From Anaerolineae bacterium (GTDB taxonomy: Bacteria; Chloroflexota; Anaerolineae; SpSt-313): DNA of 12,834 bases. The stretch spans positions 1-12,834 of the forward strand of contig JAIMBM010000031.1 in the NCBI GenBank assembly GCA_023511475.1. Direction: 5' to 3'. A program made the position numbers and the translations under genes. This document shows positions 1-6,495 of this stretch, piece after piece. Numbering within the stretch: the stretch's first letter is position 1; every line of letters starts with the position of its first letter. A model generated the notes under the pieces. That model did no database searches and was not told the origin of the DNA. It was given only the letters and a program-made list of their open reading frames with translations.

Positions 1-867
1 CCCTCCTGTTATACCAGTTAGGAGTAGAGGACCGTATAGATGAATTGTGTTATACATATAAACACTAAAAACATTCAAGGGATTCATGAAGTACCTCTCA
101 TGATATTGATTGTGTATAGCATACCATGCAGCAGAGTAGTACTCTGCATTACTGAACTCAAATGGATCTCCATAGATGTAGTAGTTCCATGCTAACCATA
201 TTGCTATGCCAGTGGTTGAGAGTAATGAGGTGATGATGGGTAGTAATTGCAGTTCGTTATCCTTGCTTCTATTCCTTACTGCAGATGTAAAGACAACTGC
301 TATGAGAAGTATAGGAAGGAACCAACTCTCATACCTGCAGAGTGTTGCAAGTGATATGAACAAGGAGCATAGTAGTAGATTCCTTGTAGAGCATCCCTGT
401 AGTAGCCATCTTTGAAAGTAGTATATTGATGCTACTAGAAATAGCATGAATAGTGCTTCAGTCATGGCAACTATGCCTAGGTACATCATGTTGGGGTTGA
501 AGGCGTAGAGCAGTGCAAGCAGATACGCTATGCGATGATCTTTGGTAGAGGGATGGATTATGCTACCCTGATCCCTCATAACCCTGTAGATGAGTAGTGT
601 AGTGAATGCTAGAGATGGCAGGCTTATCACTGTACCTGCAAGACCTGTTGTGAATAGAGGATCTATTAGAGATGGGACAAGGAACAGTATATGTGGCAGG
701 GGTAACCATACAGTGCCTATCTGCTCCAAGCCTGGATTCTCCCAATCTACGATCTTCCTTGAGCCTACTAGATGGGATACAGAATCACCATAGTATAGCA
801 GTGCATATCCATCATGAGAGTAGAGGAGGAGCAATGATGTTACAATACCTACAGATTGCTGCGGCAC
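1..867 (-). CDS. Partial multi-pass membrane glycosyltransferase-like protein (GT39/PMT-like), 3' end outside window
   Basis: The minus frame read in triplets from position 1 has no stop anywhere from 1026 down to 1, so the gene runs off the window edge. The translation is very hydrophobic, with many membrane segments. After a first short segment comes a loop containing HDGYALLYYGDSVSHL, then IGTVWLPLPHILFL, later RYESWFLPILLI and NYYIYGDPFEF. This layout of acidic first loop, WLPLPH and W-N-Y-x-I-Y-G-D-P is what I know from GT39/PMT-like lipid-linked sugar transferases and related proteins of archaea (Nitrososphaerota) and some bacteria. The role would be moving a sugar from a polyprenyl carrier on the outer face of the membrane. 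Arginine codons are 7 AGG, 2 AGA and 1 CGC, unlike the GC-rich neighbours. The GTG at 867 is the furthest plausible start, but the first membrane segment is too short (about 11 hydrophobic residues), so the true N-terminus is probably lost at the composition boundary. Family is fairly safe; the exact enzyme is not. Confidence 0.7.
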   Translation of the reverse strand, partial: MPQQSVGIVTSLLLLYSHDGYALLYYGDSVSHLVGSRKIVDWENPGLEQIGTVWLPLPHILFLVPSLIDPLFTTGLAGTVISLPSLAFTTLLIYRVMRDQGSIIHPSTKDHRIAYLLALLYAFNPNMMYLGIVAMTEALFMLFLVASIYYFQRWLLQGCSTRNLLLCSLFISLATLCRYESWFLPILLIAVVFTSAVRNRSKDNELQLLPIITSLLSTTGIAIWLAWNYYIYGDPFEFSNAEYYSAAWYAIHNQYHERYFMNPLNVFSVYMYNTIHLYGPLLLTGITGG

Positions 868-870
868 GGT
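850..870. other. Abrupt base-composition boundary (possible transfer junction or assembly join)
   Basis: Sequence to the left is rich in A, T and tag/gta triplets, and sequence to the right is strongly GC-rich, with the switch within about 20 bases. It falls where the first membrane segment of the minus-strand gene should be, so that gene seems cut. I see no transposase, tRNA, direct repeat or inverted repeat at the boundary that would explain an insertion. The 868-1051 stretch to the right holds a TTGACA (883-888) and an 8-bp palindrome AACGCGTT (888-895), but no convincing -10 element. Confidence 0.55.
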
Positions 871-1051
871 AGGCCACGCACGTTGACAACGCGTTACATG
901 GCACGTTGCTCGTGTCTGCCCTGAGCGGCGCGACGGCAGGTGGGCTGCAGAGGCGCCAGGAAAGGAGGTGGTTCCGGGCTCAGAAGCGGGCCGGGCGAGA
1001 AGCGGTTTGGACAGGAGCTGCCTCGTTCAGCACTCAAGGAGTGAAAGTGCG

Positions 1052-2797
1052 ATGAACGCTCTCCTCGTGCTACTGCTCGCATGTGCCGCCGTCGTCTTGG
1101 GCTATGGCTGGTATGCCAGGAAGATCGACCGTGAAATCATCCAGCCGGACGACAAGAGGGCCACGCCCGCCAAGATGTTCATGGATGGCGTGGACTTTAT
1201 GCCGACCAACCGGAACGTCCTCTTCGGCTACCAGTTCAAGTCCATAGCCGCGCTAGGGCCGATCCTCGGCCCCATCGTCGCCGTGCAGTTCGGATGGCTG
1301 CCGGCTCTCCTGTGGATCCTCCTCGGAACGATCTTCATCGGCTGGGTGCAGGACTATGCCAGCATCATCGTCGGTGCGCGCGAGGAGGGTCAGACCTTCG
1401 GTGCGTTGAGCTACCGGCTCATTTCCCCTCGTGCACGCACGATCCTCCTGGTATTCATCTATTTCTACCTGTGGTTGATCATGGGCTCCTTCGGCGTGCA
1501 GGTCGGCTTTAACCTCCTCACGCAGCCGGCCGTGCCGCTCGGAGTCCTGGCGACCATCCTGCTGGGCGTCCTGGCCGGGCAGATGACCTACAAGTGGAAG
1601 CAGGACATCATCCTGACCACCGTCGTCACCGTCGTGCTCTCGTTCGTGGGCATCTGGCTCGGGACGCTTCCGGCCGTGCGCGACTTTTTCTCGGCCATCC
1701 TCGGCTACCGGATGGTCGAGGGCAAGCTAGTATCGCCCACGCTTTTCCTCGCTGTGACGCAGGCCAAGCTCATCGGCAGCCTGGCCGTCGTGCTGATCTG
1801 CTACTTTGGTGGCGTGCTGCCGATCTGGCGATGGGCCCAGCCCATCAACTATGTCGCCTTCTGGATCGTCTTCCTCGGTGTAGTGGGTGGCGTGCTCGGG
1901 CTCCTGATCTGGCGTCCGGGCATGGGTGATTTTCCTGTCTTCACGCGCTTTAACCCGGGGGTTGGCCCGCTCTGGCCGATTCTCTTCGTGACCGTCGCGT
2001 GTGGAGCGATCTCGGGATGGCACAGCCTGGTCTCCAGTTCGGGCACTGCACGGCAGCTGGAGAAAGAGACTGATGCTCTCTTTGTTGGTGGCGGTGCCAT
2101 GTACCTGGAGATGTTCTTTGCGACTATCGCCTATCTGACGGCAACGGCCGCGTTCGGTGGTCTGAAGGGCTATCAGGATGCCGGCGGTGGCGCCGCGCCC
2201 GCGAGCGTGTTCTCGACCGGCCTGGCGACCTTTATGAACAAGTGGGGCCTGCCGATGGACCTGGGCAAGGCCTACGGAGCAGTGTTCCTCACCCTGATGG
2301 CCCTCACGATCATGTACCTGGTCGTGCGCTTCATGCGTGTTGCCAGCGCCGAGGCGCTGGGGGATCGCATCCCCATCCTGCACAACGTCCACGTAGGCAG
2401 CATCGTGGCGCTGGTTCTCACCCTGATCCTGATCTGGATCGTGCCGTTCCTACAGATCTGGGTGGTGTTCGGTGCGGCTAATCAACTCATGGCCTCACTG
2501 GCATTGCTTCTGATCTCGCTGTGGCTGCTGTCCAGGGGCAAGAACTTCCAGTGGTCGTTCTGGCCCTTTGTGTTCATGTTCGTGACGACCATCGCGGCCC
2601 TGCTGTGGAACGCCTACTCAGCGCTCCTGGTAAAGCTGCCCCAGGCCAAGACGGCCGACGCCTTTGCCGCGCAGCTTATCATCGGCATTGTGGCTCTGGT
2701 GCTGGTAGTGGCTGCGGGCGTCCTGGCCTACGATGGCCTGAGAGCTCTGTTCCGTGCACGCGCCGCTGCGGCTGCGCCAGCGGCCGCCCGGGAGTAG
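1052..2797 (+). CDS. cstA: CstA-family transporter (carbon starvation protein A / pyruvate transporter family)
   Basis: A 581-residue integral membrane protein with more than a dozen hydrophobic segments. Members of this family (E. coli CstA and BtsT) import pyruvate or peptides across the inner membrane. CstA landmarks are visible: DGVDFMPTNRNVLFGYQF (residues 45-62), then ALGPILGPIVAVQFGWLP and GWVQDYASIIVGAREEG (about 67-113), and VACGAISGWHSLVSSSGT (about 315-332) followed by QLEKETDA and a membrane segment with GAMYLEM. E. coli CstA is about 700 residues; this is the shorter form, ending in a membrane segment and an Ala-rich tail. The start is set at ATG 1052 because AAGGAG lies at 1036-1041, ten bases upstream, and because the protein then opens with a membrane helix. 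The open frame reaches back to 968, but that extension is polar and unlike the family. It precedes the ATPase cluster on the same strand, separated by a strong hairpin. Substrate is not determinable here. Confidence 0.9.
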   Translation: MNALLVLLLACAAVVLGYGWYARKIDREIIQPDDKRATPAKMFMDGVDFMPTNRNVLFGYQFKSIAALGPILGPIVAVQFGWLPALLWILLGTIFIGWVQDYASIIVGAREEGQTFGALSYRLISPRARTILLVFIYFYLWLIMGSFGVQVGFNLLTQPAVPLGVLATILLGVLAGQMTYKWKQDIILTTVVTVVLSFVGIWLGTLPAVRDFFSAILGYRMVEGKLVSPTLFLAVTQAKLIGSLAVVLICYFGGVLPIWRWAQPINYVAFWIVFLGVVGGVLGLLIWRPGMGDFPVFTRFNPGVGPLWPILFVTVACGAISGWHSLVSSSGTARQLEKETDALFVGGGAMYLEMFFATIAYLTATAAFGGLKGYQDAGGGAAPASVFSTGLATFMNKWGLPMDLGKAYGAVFLTLMALTIMYLVVRFMRVASAEALGDRIPILHNVHVGSIVALVLTLILIWIVPFLQIWVVFGAANQLMASLALLLISLWLLSRGKNFQWSFWPFVFMFVTTIAALLWNAYSALLVKLPQAKTADAFAAQLIIGIVALVLVVAAGVLAYDGLRALFRARAAAAAPAAARE

Positions 2798-2824
2798 TCG
2801 CGGGTCGGCGGTGGGGCGTCTGAC

Positions 2825-2856
2825 CGGGTGAGGGAGCCGCTGTGCTCCCTCACCCG
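2825..2856 (+). terminator. 12-bp perfect hairpin after cstA, without a T-tract
   Basis: Arms 2825-2836 and 2845-2856 are fully complementary (core GGGTGAGGGAG against CTCCCTCACCC) with an 8-base loop. It begins 27 bases after the cstA stop. The bases that follow are mixed (ATCTCAGC), so it is not a textbook intrinsic terminator. It may be a weak or factor-assisted terminator, or an mRNA-stabilising hairpin between cstA and the downstream cluster. Confidence 0.6.
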
Positions 2857-2874
2857 ATCTCAGCAAGGTGGAGA

Positions 2875-3219
2875 GTGGGAGAGCAGGGCGGCTGCAGCCG
2901 CTGGGGCGACCGGTTGGCAGGGGAGGGTCTTTCCGCGAAGCGTGCACCTGGGCGCCTGCGCAGGGCTATCCGCAGCATTGGCCAGTTCTTCTTCGGCATG
3001 ACGACCTATGAGCTGGTGCGTGAGGCGCGGAAGGCTCAGGCGGAGCTGCATCGGCTGTTCGTGACCCTCGCATTCGGGGATCTGGTTGGCCTGCCAGTCC
3101 ATCCGTCCCCTATCACTCTGCGTCTCCTTCCGTATGCAGCGCCGGGCCTTCCCAGCTGGCGACGCAGTGTGTCGCGACCGCGGGATATCCTCGATCTCTG
3201 CAACGAGGATGTGAGCTAG
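2875..3219 (+). CDS. Small protein of unknown function, paralogue 1 (paired with the ArsA-like ATPases)
   Basis: About 114 residues if begun at GTG 2875, which has AAGGTGGAG just upstream. The start is uncertain; an in-frame GTG at 2842 lies inside the hairpin and is less likely. The reliable part aligns end to end with the next gene: both carry an amphipathic RR-x3-S/IGQFFFGM-type opening, then a hydrophobic stretch, GDL(V/L)G(L/V)P, LRLLPY, P-x3-SW and RD(I/L)xD near the C-terminus. In this copy these read FGDLVGLPVHP, TLRLLPYAAPG and PSWRRSVSRPRD. There is no signal peptide, no clear membrane helix and no known motif. I do not recognise the family. It lies immediately before its paralogue, whose Shine-Dalgarno overlaps this stop codon, so the two are surely translated together. 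Position next to two ATPase paralogues suggests a partner or adaptor role, which is inference. Confidence 0.7.
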   Translation: MGEQGGCSRWGDRLAGEGLSAKRAPGRLRRAIRSIGQFFFGMTTYELVREARKAQAELHRLFVTLAFGDLVGLPVHPSPITLRLLPYAAPGLPSWRRSVSRPRDILDLCNEDVS

Positions 3220-3229
3220 GAGGAAGTCG

Positions 3230-3505
3230 ATGTCCGAAGGCGAAGAAAGGGTGCGACGCAGCCTGTGGGACTCGTTCAAGAGCGTCCTCTATGGCATGGC
3301 CGGGCACGACATGGCTCGCTTCGCGCTCAAGACGCGCGGCAGTATGGAGCACCTCTTCATCCTCATCACGATGGGTGACCTGCTGGGCGTGCCCATCCTG
3401 CCCCCTTACTACTCGCTACGTCTCCTGCCGTATGTGGTGCCGCAGATCAGCACCTGGAAACGCCGGATGCTGCGCGAGCGCGATCTGACCGATGCGCTCG
3501 CCTGA
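3230..3505 (+). CDS. Small protein of unknown function, paralogue 2 (paired with the ArsA-like ATPases)
   Basis: A 91-residue protein starting at ATG 3230 with an excellent AGGAGG (3218-3223) six bases upstream that overlaps the stop of the previous gene. It opens with a charged, partly amphipathic region (residues 1-37), then a hydrophobic patch HLFILITMGDLLGVPILPP, then YSLRLLPYVVPQ, STWKRR and a C-terminal RERDLTD. This matches the previous gene motif by motif, so the two arose by duplication. The hydrophobic patch is interrupted by G, D and P and does not look like a full transmembrane helix; peripheral membrane contact or packing against a partner is possible. No cysteine or histidine cluster for metal binding is visible. 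The function is unknown. The ATPase gene starts 97 bases further on. Confidence 0.85.
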   Translation: MSEGEERVRRSLWDSFKSVLYGMAGHDMARFALKTRGSMEHLFILITMGDLLGVPILPPYYSLRLLPYVVPQISTWKRRMLRERDLTDALA

Positions 3506-3602
3506 TAGGGCGCCCGGCTGTGGCTCCTGACGCGTGCCGCGCCCGACTGGCCACGCGGAGGGAAGTGCGTGCCGCTCGTCCCGCATGAGATGGGAGGTCA
3601 CC

Positions 3603-4577
3603 TTGTCGCTGCGACGCTTCTTTGAGGAACATCCGGATCGGCGCTACATCATGTTTGGCGGAAAAGGGGGGCTGGGGAAGACCACCTTCTCGGCTGCGAC
3701 CGCTTACTGGCTGGCCCGGCAGGGGCATAGGGTGCTCGTGTTCTCGGTCGACCCTCAGGCCTCGCTCTCGGACATCTTCCAGCGGGATGTCTTTGGCCGC
3801 GGCCCGGTAGAGATCATCCCCAACCTCTATGCTCAGGAGATCGATGCCGACCAGCGCATCCGAGCCTTCCAGGATGAGATTCGCGAAAAGATCAAGGGCA
3901 TGTACGGGCTCGACGAGTGCCCGGAGGAGATCGAGCGGTACATGCAGGCTGCGGCCGGTGAGCCGGCTATGGAGGAGTCGGCGATCTTTGATGCGGTAGT
4001 CGACATCGTCGTCAGCGCCCAGTATGACTACTACATCTACGACCTCGTGCCTCTGGGGCATGCTCTGTACTATCTGAGCATGGGGAGCATCTACGACGAG
4101 TGGATCAACAAGATCACCCGTCTGCGGGAGGAGATGGCCGAGTATGCGCAGGTCGCGGCCATCATGCAGCGCTCACGGCAGACCGAAGAGGACCAGATAC
4201 TGCTCGAGCTGCAGGATATCAAGCGTCGGATCAACACGTCGTCCAGCATCCTCACCGATCGCCAGAAGACCGGCTTCTTCTTTGTGATCATTCCTGAGGA
4301 GATGGCGATCTTGGACACGATCAAGGCCGCGACCCTGTTCGCCAAGTACGACGTTCCACTCTGTGGCTACATCGTGAACCGGGTGATCCCTGCCTCGCTG
4401 GCAGACCAGGCGATTCCCGAATACCTGCGACACCGGCTGGAGATGCAGAGGGGTCACCTCGAGCGCATCCGCCGGGAGTTCGGAAGCGACGTGCTGGCCG
4501 AGATCCCCGAGTTCGAGCGCGACATCACCGGCCTCCCCATGATTGAGCGCATGGCCGAGGCCATGTTCGGGGCATAG
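3603..4577 (+). CDS. ArsA/Get3-like P-loop ATPase, subunit 1
   Basis: A 324-residue soluble ATPase of the ArsA/Get3/TRC40 branch of SIMIBI NTPases. The P-loop GGKGGLGKTT is at residues 19-28, with the signature lysine at 21. Switch I reads SVDPQASLSDIF (48-59), with the catalytic-type Asp at 50. A conserved EPAMEES follows (120-126). Walker B/switch II reads YDLVPLGHALYYL (146-158) instead of the family's DTAPTGHTLRLL. GYIVNRV is the adenine-side strand, and DITGLPMIERM is the C-terminal helix region. No CxxC zinc pair is present, unlike yeast Get3, and there are no paired cysteines as in arsenite-pump ArsA. TTG 3603 is chosen because GGGAGG sits five bases upstream and the N-terminus then matches the paralogue; ATG 3585 and GTG 3534 are alternatives. 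It is followed after 10 bases by subunit 2 of identical length. Cargo could be a membrane protein tail, an ion pump or something else; it is not evident. Confidence 0.85.
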   Translation: MSLRRFFEEHPDRRYIMFGGKGGLGKTTFSAATAYWLARQGHRVLVFSVDPQASLSDIFQRDVFGRGPVEIIPNLYAQEIDADQRIRAFQDEIREKIKGMYGLDECPEEIERYMQAAAGEPAMEESAIFDAVVDIVVSAQYDYYIYDLVPLGHALYYLSMGSIYDEWINKITRLREEMAEYAQVAAIMQRSRQTEEDQILLELQDIKRRINTSSSILTDRQKTGFFFVIIPEEMAILDTIKAATLFAKYDVPLCGYIVNRVIPASLADQAIPEYLRHRLEMQRGHLERIRREFGSDVLAEIPEFERDITGLPMIERMAEAMFGA

Positions 4578-4587
4578 GGGGCGGGGC

Positions 4588-5562
4588 ATGATCACTCAGA
4601 GCATGAGCGGCTTTGTCGCAGAGCACCCCAATCTGAAGTACATCTTTTTCGGCGGCAAGGGGGGTGTAGGCAAGACGGTTCTGGCAGGCGCGGCGGCATT
4701 GTGGTTCGCGAGGAGCGGGAAGCGGACACTTCTGGCCTCCACCAACCCGGTGCACAGCCTCACGAGCCTGCTCAGTCAGGACGTCTTTGGCCGGCACACG
4801 CCAGTGACCGGCGTTCCCAACCTGTACGCCTTTGAGATCGACACGCGGGACACGATCGAGCGCTCAAAAAGGGAAATCCGTGAAAAGGTCGAGTGGTTCC
4901 TGCGCTATGCCGAGATCAAGACCAAGGCCGATGAGTTCGTCGAATCGGCCACCATGAATCCGGCTTTTGAAGAGTCGGCCATGTTCGAGAACATGATCGA
5001 CCTTATGTTCGAGGACCAGTATGAGGTCTATGTCTTCGACACCGCCCCGACGGCCAACGCGCGGCGTCTCCTCGGTATGTCGAGCGTCTACTCGATGTGG
5101 GTGAACAAGATGGTGCAGAGCCGGCAGGAGGCGATGTCGCTGCGGGAGCTGCTCTCCTACAGCCGGCGGAAGAAGGAGAAGGATCCGCTGCTCGAGTATC
5201 TGCTGAGCCTTCGGGAGCGGATGGACCGGGCGAAGGGGTTGCTCACCCGGCCGGAGAAGACCGCCTTCTTCTTCGCGACCCTTCCCGAGGCGCTGCCCAT
5301 CGCCGTGATCCGTCGCTTCATCGGGTGGTTCGAGGAGTTCGGGATTCCGGTAGGCGGGGTCGTCGTGAACATGGTGATCGACCCGCAGGTGCTCAAGGAA
5401 GACACGCCAGACTTTGTGCGGAACCGCGTCGCCATGCAGAGCGAGTATCTCAGGGAGATCGAGCGCACATTCCCGAACGTCCGCGCCATCGTGCCGCTGT
5501 TCGATACCGAGGTGCGCGGCATCCCCATGCTGAACCAGACGGCGGAATGCCTGTTTGCCTGA
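4588..5562 (+). CDS. ArsA/Get3-like P-loop ATPase, subunit 2 with Asn at the switch I catalytic position
   Basis: Also 324 residues and a clear paralogue of the preceding gene. The P-loop GGKGGVGKT is at residues 22-30. Switch I reads ASTNPVHSLTSLL: position 53 is Asn (codon AAC at 4744-4746), where the family has Asp (STDP; Asp57 in yeast Get3). MNPAFEES (123-130) is conserved with subunit 1. Walker B/switch II is FDTAPTANARRLL (150-162), keeping DTAPT but losing the GHT of DTAPTGHT. GGVVVNMV and EVRGIPML complete the fold near the C-terminus. No CxxC or arsenite-site cysteines are present. The start is ATG 4588 behind a G-rich GGGGCGGGG; ATG 4603 is possible and would also align with subunit 1. 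The TPR protein gene starts six bases after the stop. In yeast Get3 an Asp57-to-Asn change slows hydrolysis and holds the ATP-bound closed dimer, so this subunit may bind more than hydrolyse ATP; that is inference. Confidence 0.87.
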   Translation: MITQSMSGFVAEHPNLKYIFFGGKGGVGKTVLAGAAALWFARSGKRTLLASTNPVHSLTSLLSQDVFGRHTPVTGVPNLYAFEIDTRDTIERSKREIREKVEWFLRYAEIKTKADEFVESATMNPAFEESAMFENMIDLMFEDQYEVYVFDTAPTANARRLLGMSSVYSMWVNKMVQSRQEAMSLRELLSYSRRKKEKDPLLEYLLSLRERMDRAKGLLTRPEKTAFFFATLPEALPIAVIRRFIGWFEEFGIPVGGVVVNMVIDPQVLKEDTPDFVRNRVAMQSEYLREIERTFPNVRAIVPLFDTEVRGIPMLNQTAECLFA

Positions 5563-5568
5563 GAGGCT

Positions 5569-6174
5569 ATGGACCCGTATCTGACGCTTGTGCTGGTGCT
5601 GCTCGTTTTTGCGCTCATGCAGGGTGGGCTGAGCCTGATGCGGCGAGAGCCTCTCTCGGGCCGGCAGGTCGCGGAGACTCTGCTGGCGGGCGTGATGATC
5701 ATAGCCATCGCGGGGCTGGCGGGAGCGCCCCCTCCAGCGGTGCTCTTCTTCATGGCCCTGTACCTTGTGACGATGCGCGCGCGTATCCTGGTGGACATTG
5801 CCAACGCACTGGCCCGGCGGGGGCGCGTGGGGGTTGCCTCCCGGCTGTATGACCTGGCCCTGAGGCTGGCGACCGTGCCCGTCGAGCGGCTGACGGTCCG
5901 GGCGAACCAGGGGGCCGTGTTGCTCCAGCAGGGCCAGGTCGATCGGGCGGTCGGCATCTTTGAGGATATCCTGAAGGTGCCGGCGGCGTTGGGCGTGAGG
6001 CTGGAAGCTGCCTGCCGCTGCAACCTGGGCCTGGCTTATCTGCGGCAGGGACGCGTTGGCCAGGGGCGTGCCCAGCTGCACGAGACGGTTGACCTTCTGC
6101 CGGGCTCTCTGTATGCCCAGCGGGCGCGGCTGGCCCTCCGCCGCCTGGAGGGGGAGGGCTCTCGGGAGGACTAG
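5569..6174 (+). CDS. Membrane-anchored TPR-repeat protein
   Basis: A 201-residue protein. Residues 3-23 form a membrane helix, and residues 37-69 hold one or two more around a GAPPPA turn. The rest is soluble and helical, with about three tetratricopeptide-type units: roughly 74-106 (ALARRGRVGVASRLYDLAL), 108-140 (NQGAVLLQQGQVDRAVGIF) and 145-178 (NLGLAYLRQGRVGQGRAQL). The G-x3-L/A-x2-G-x2-A/G-x3-F/Y pattern is clear. TPR units bind peptides or partner proteins, so this is probably a membrane docking site facing the cytoplasm. The Shine-Dalgarno GAGAGG (5561-5566) overlaps the stop of ATPase subunit 2, leaving a six-base gap, so co-translation is near certain. A membrane or helical-repeat partner is a known theme for Get3 (Get4 is a helical-repeat protein), but homology to Get4 is not visible. 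The partner assignment is inference. Confidence 0.8.
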   Translation: MDPYLTLVLVLLVFALMQGGLSLMRREPLSGRQVAETLLAGVMIIAIAGLAGAPPPAVLFFMALYLVTMRARILVDIANALARRGRVGVASRLYDLALRLATVPVERLTVRANQGAVLLQQGQVDRAVGIFEDILKVPAALGVRLEAACRCNLGLAYLRQGRVGQGRAQLHETVDLLPGSLYAQRARLALRRLEGEGSRED

Positions 6175-6243
6175 CAGGCACCGTATGCCGTGCACCTGCC
6201 CGGGGTCGAGAGGACGCTCGCATTGAGGGGATGATCGACGCCC

Positions 6244-6495
6244 TTAATCGTAGATGCTGGCGAGGTGCCAGCGCTCCCTGAGCCGATCGTGGTAGAGGAT
6301 GCAGAGCAGGCCGTCGTCGGTCTGCACCTTGTAGTAGTCCCGCCACACTTCCTGCTGCCACCATCCGGTGTGCACGCGCCAGGAGTTGCAGAGGGTGGCG
6401 ACGCGGTGCGTGTGGCCGGCCCAGATGAAGGTCTGTGGCCCCTCATTGTCCTCAGAGACGATGACCTCGGGTCCTACAGTCCAGGAGTGGGTCAT
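6244..6495 (-). CDS. Small DUF6504-type protein of the ImuA-ImuB cassette
   Basis: An 83-residue protein whose ATG overlaps the imuB stop (TCAT on the plus strand at 6492-6495, ATGA on the coding strand), so it is translationally coupled to ImuB. It opens with an acidic segment, then TFIWAGHTHRVATL, a W-rich stretch (HTGWWQQEVWRDYYKVQT), then GLLCILYHDRLRERWHL and an ending SIYD. The pattern of a beta strand FxWxGxxxxV, a WW...W.D.Y.V core and a C-terminal W.L..xYD fits the small DUF6504 proteins I associate with ImuB-like genes in Chloroflexota, Actinobacteria and Deinococcus-Thermus. The function is unknown; a role as an accessory factor in translesion synthesis follows only from position. 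It faces the TPR gene tail to tail across a 69-base gap with no clear terminator. Confidence 0.7.
   Translation of the reverse strand: MTHSWTVGPEVIVSEDNEGPQTFIWAGHTHRVATLCNSWRVHTGWWQQEVWRDYYKVQTDDGLLCILYHDRLRERWHLASIYD

Noticed and set aside
883..888. TTGACA as the -35 of a cstA promoter
   Set aside because: No acceptable -10 hexamer is found 16-19 bases downstream.
968..1051. Longer N-terminus for CstA starting at 968
   Set aside because: The extra 28 residues are polar and Arg-rich, while ATG 1052 has a proper Shine-Dalgarno and gives a membrane helix at the N-terminus as in the family.
3534..3602. Earlier starts (GTG 3534, ATG 3585) for ATPase subunit 1
   Set aside because: TTG 3603 has GGGAGG at the right distance and matches the paralogue's N-terminus. 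ATG 3585 cannot be fully excluded.
3603..5562. An arsenic-resistance (ars) operon
   Set aside because: Despite ArsA-like ATPases there is no ArsB, ArsC, ArsD or ArsR gene nearby, and the cysteines of the arsenite site are absent.
4864..6195. A 443-codon open frame on the minus strand over ATPase subunit 2 and the TPR gene
   Set aside because: Antisense shadow of two well-supported genes, with His, Gln and Arg-rich sequence and no domain.
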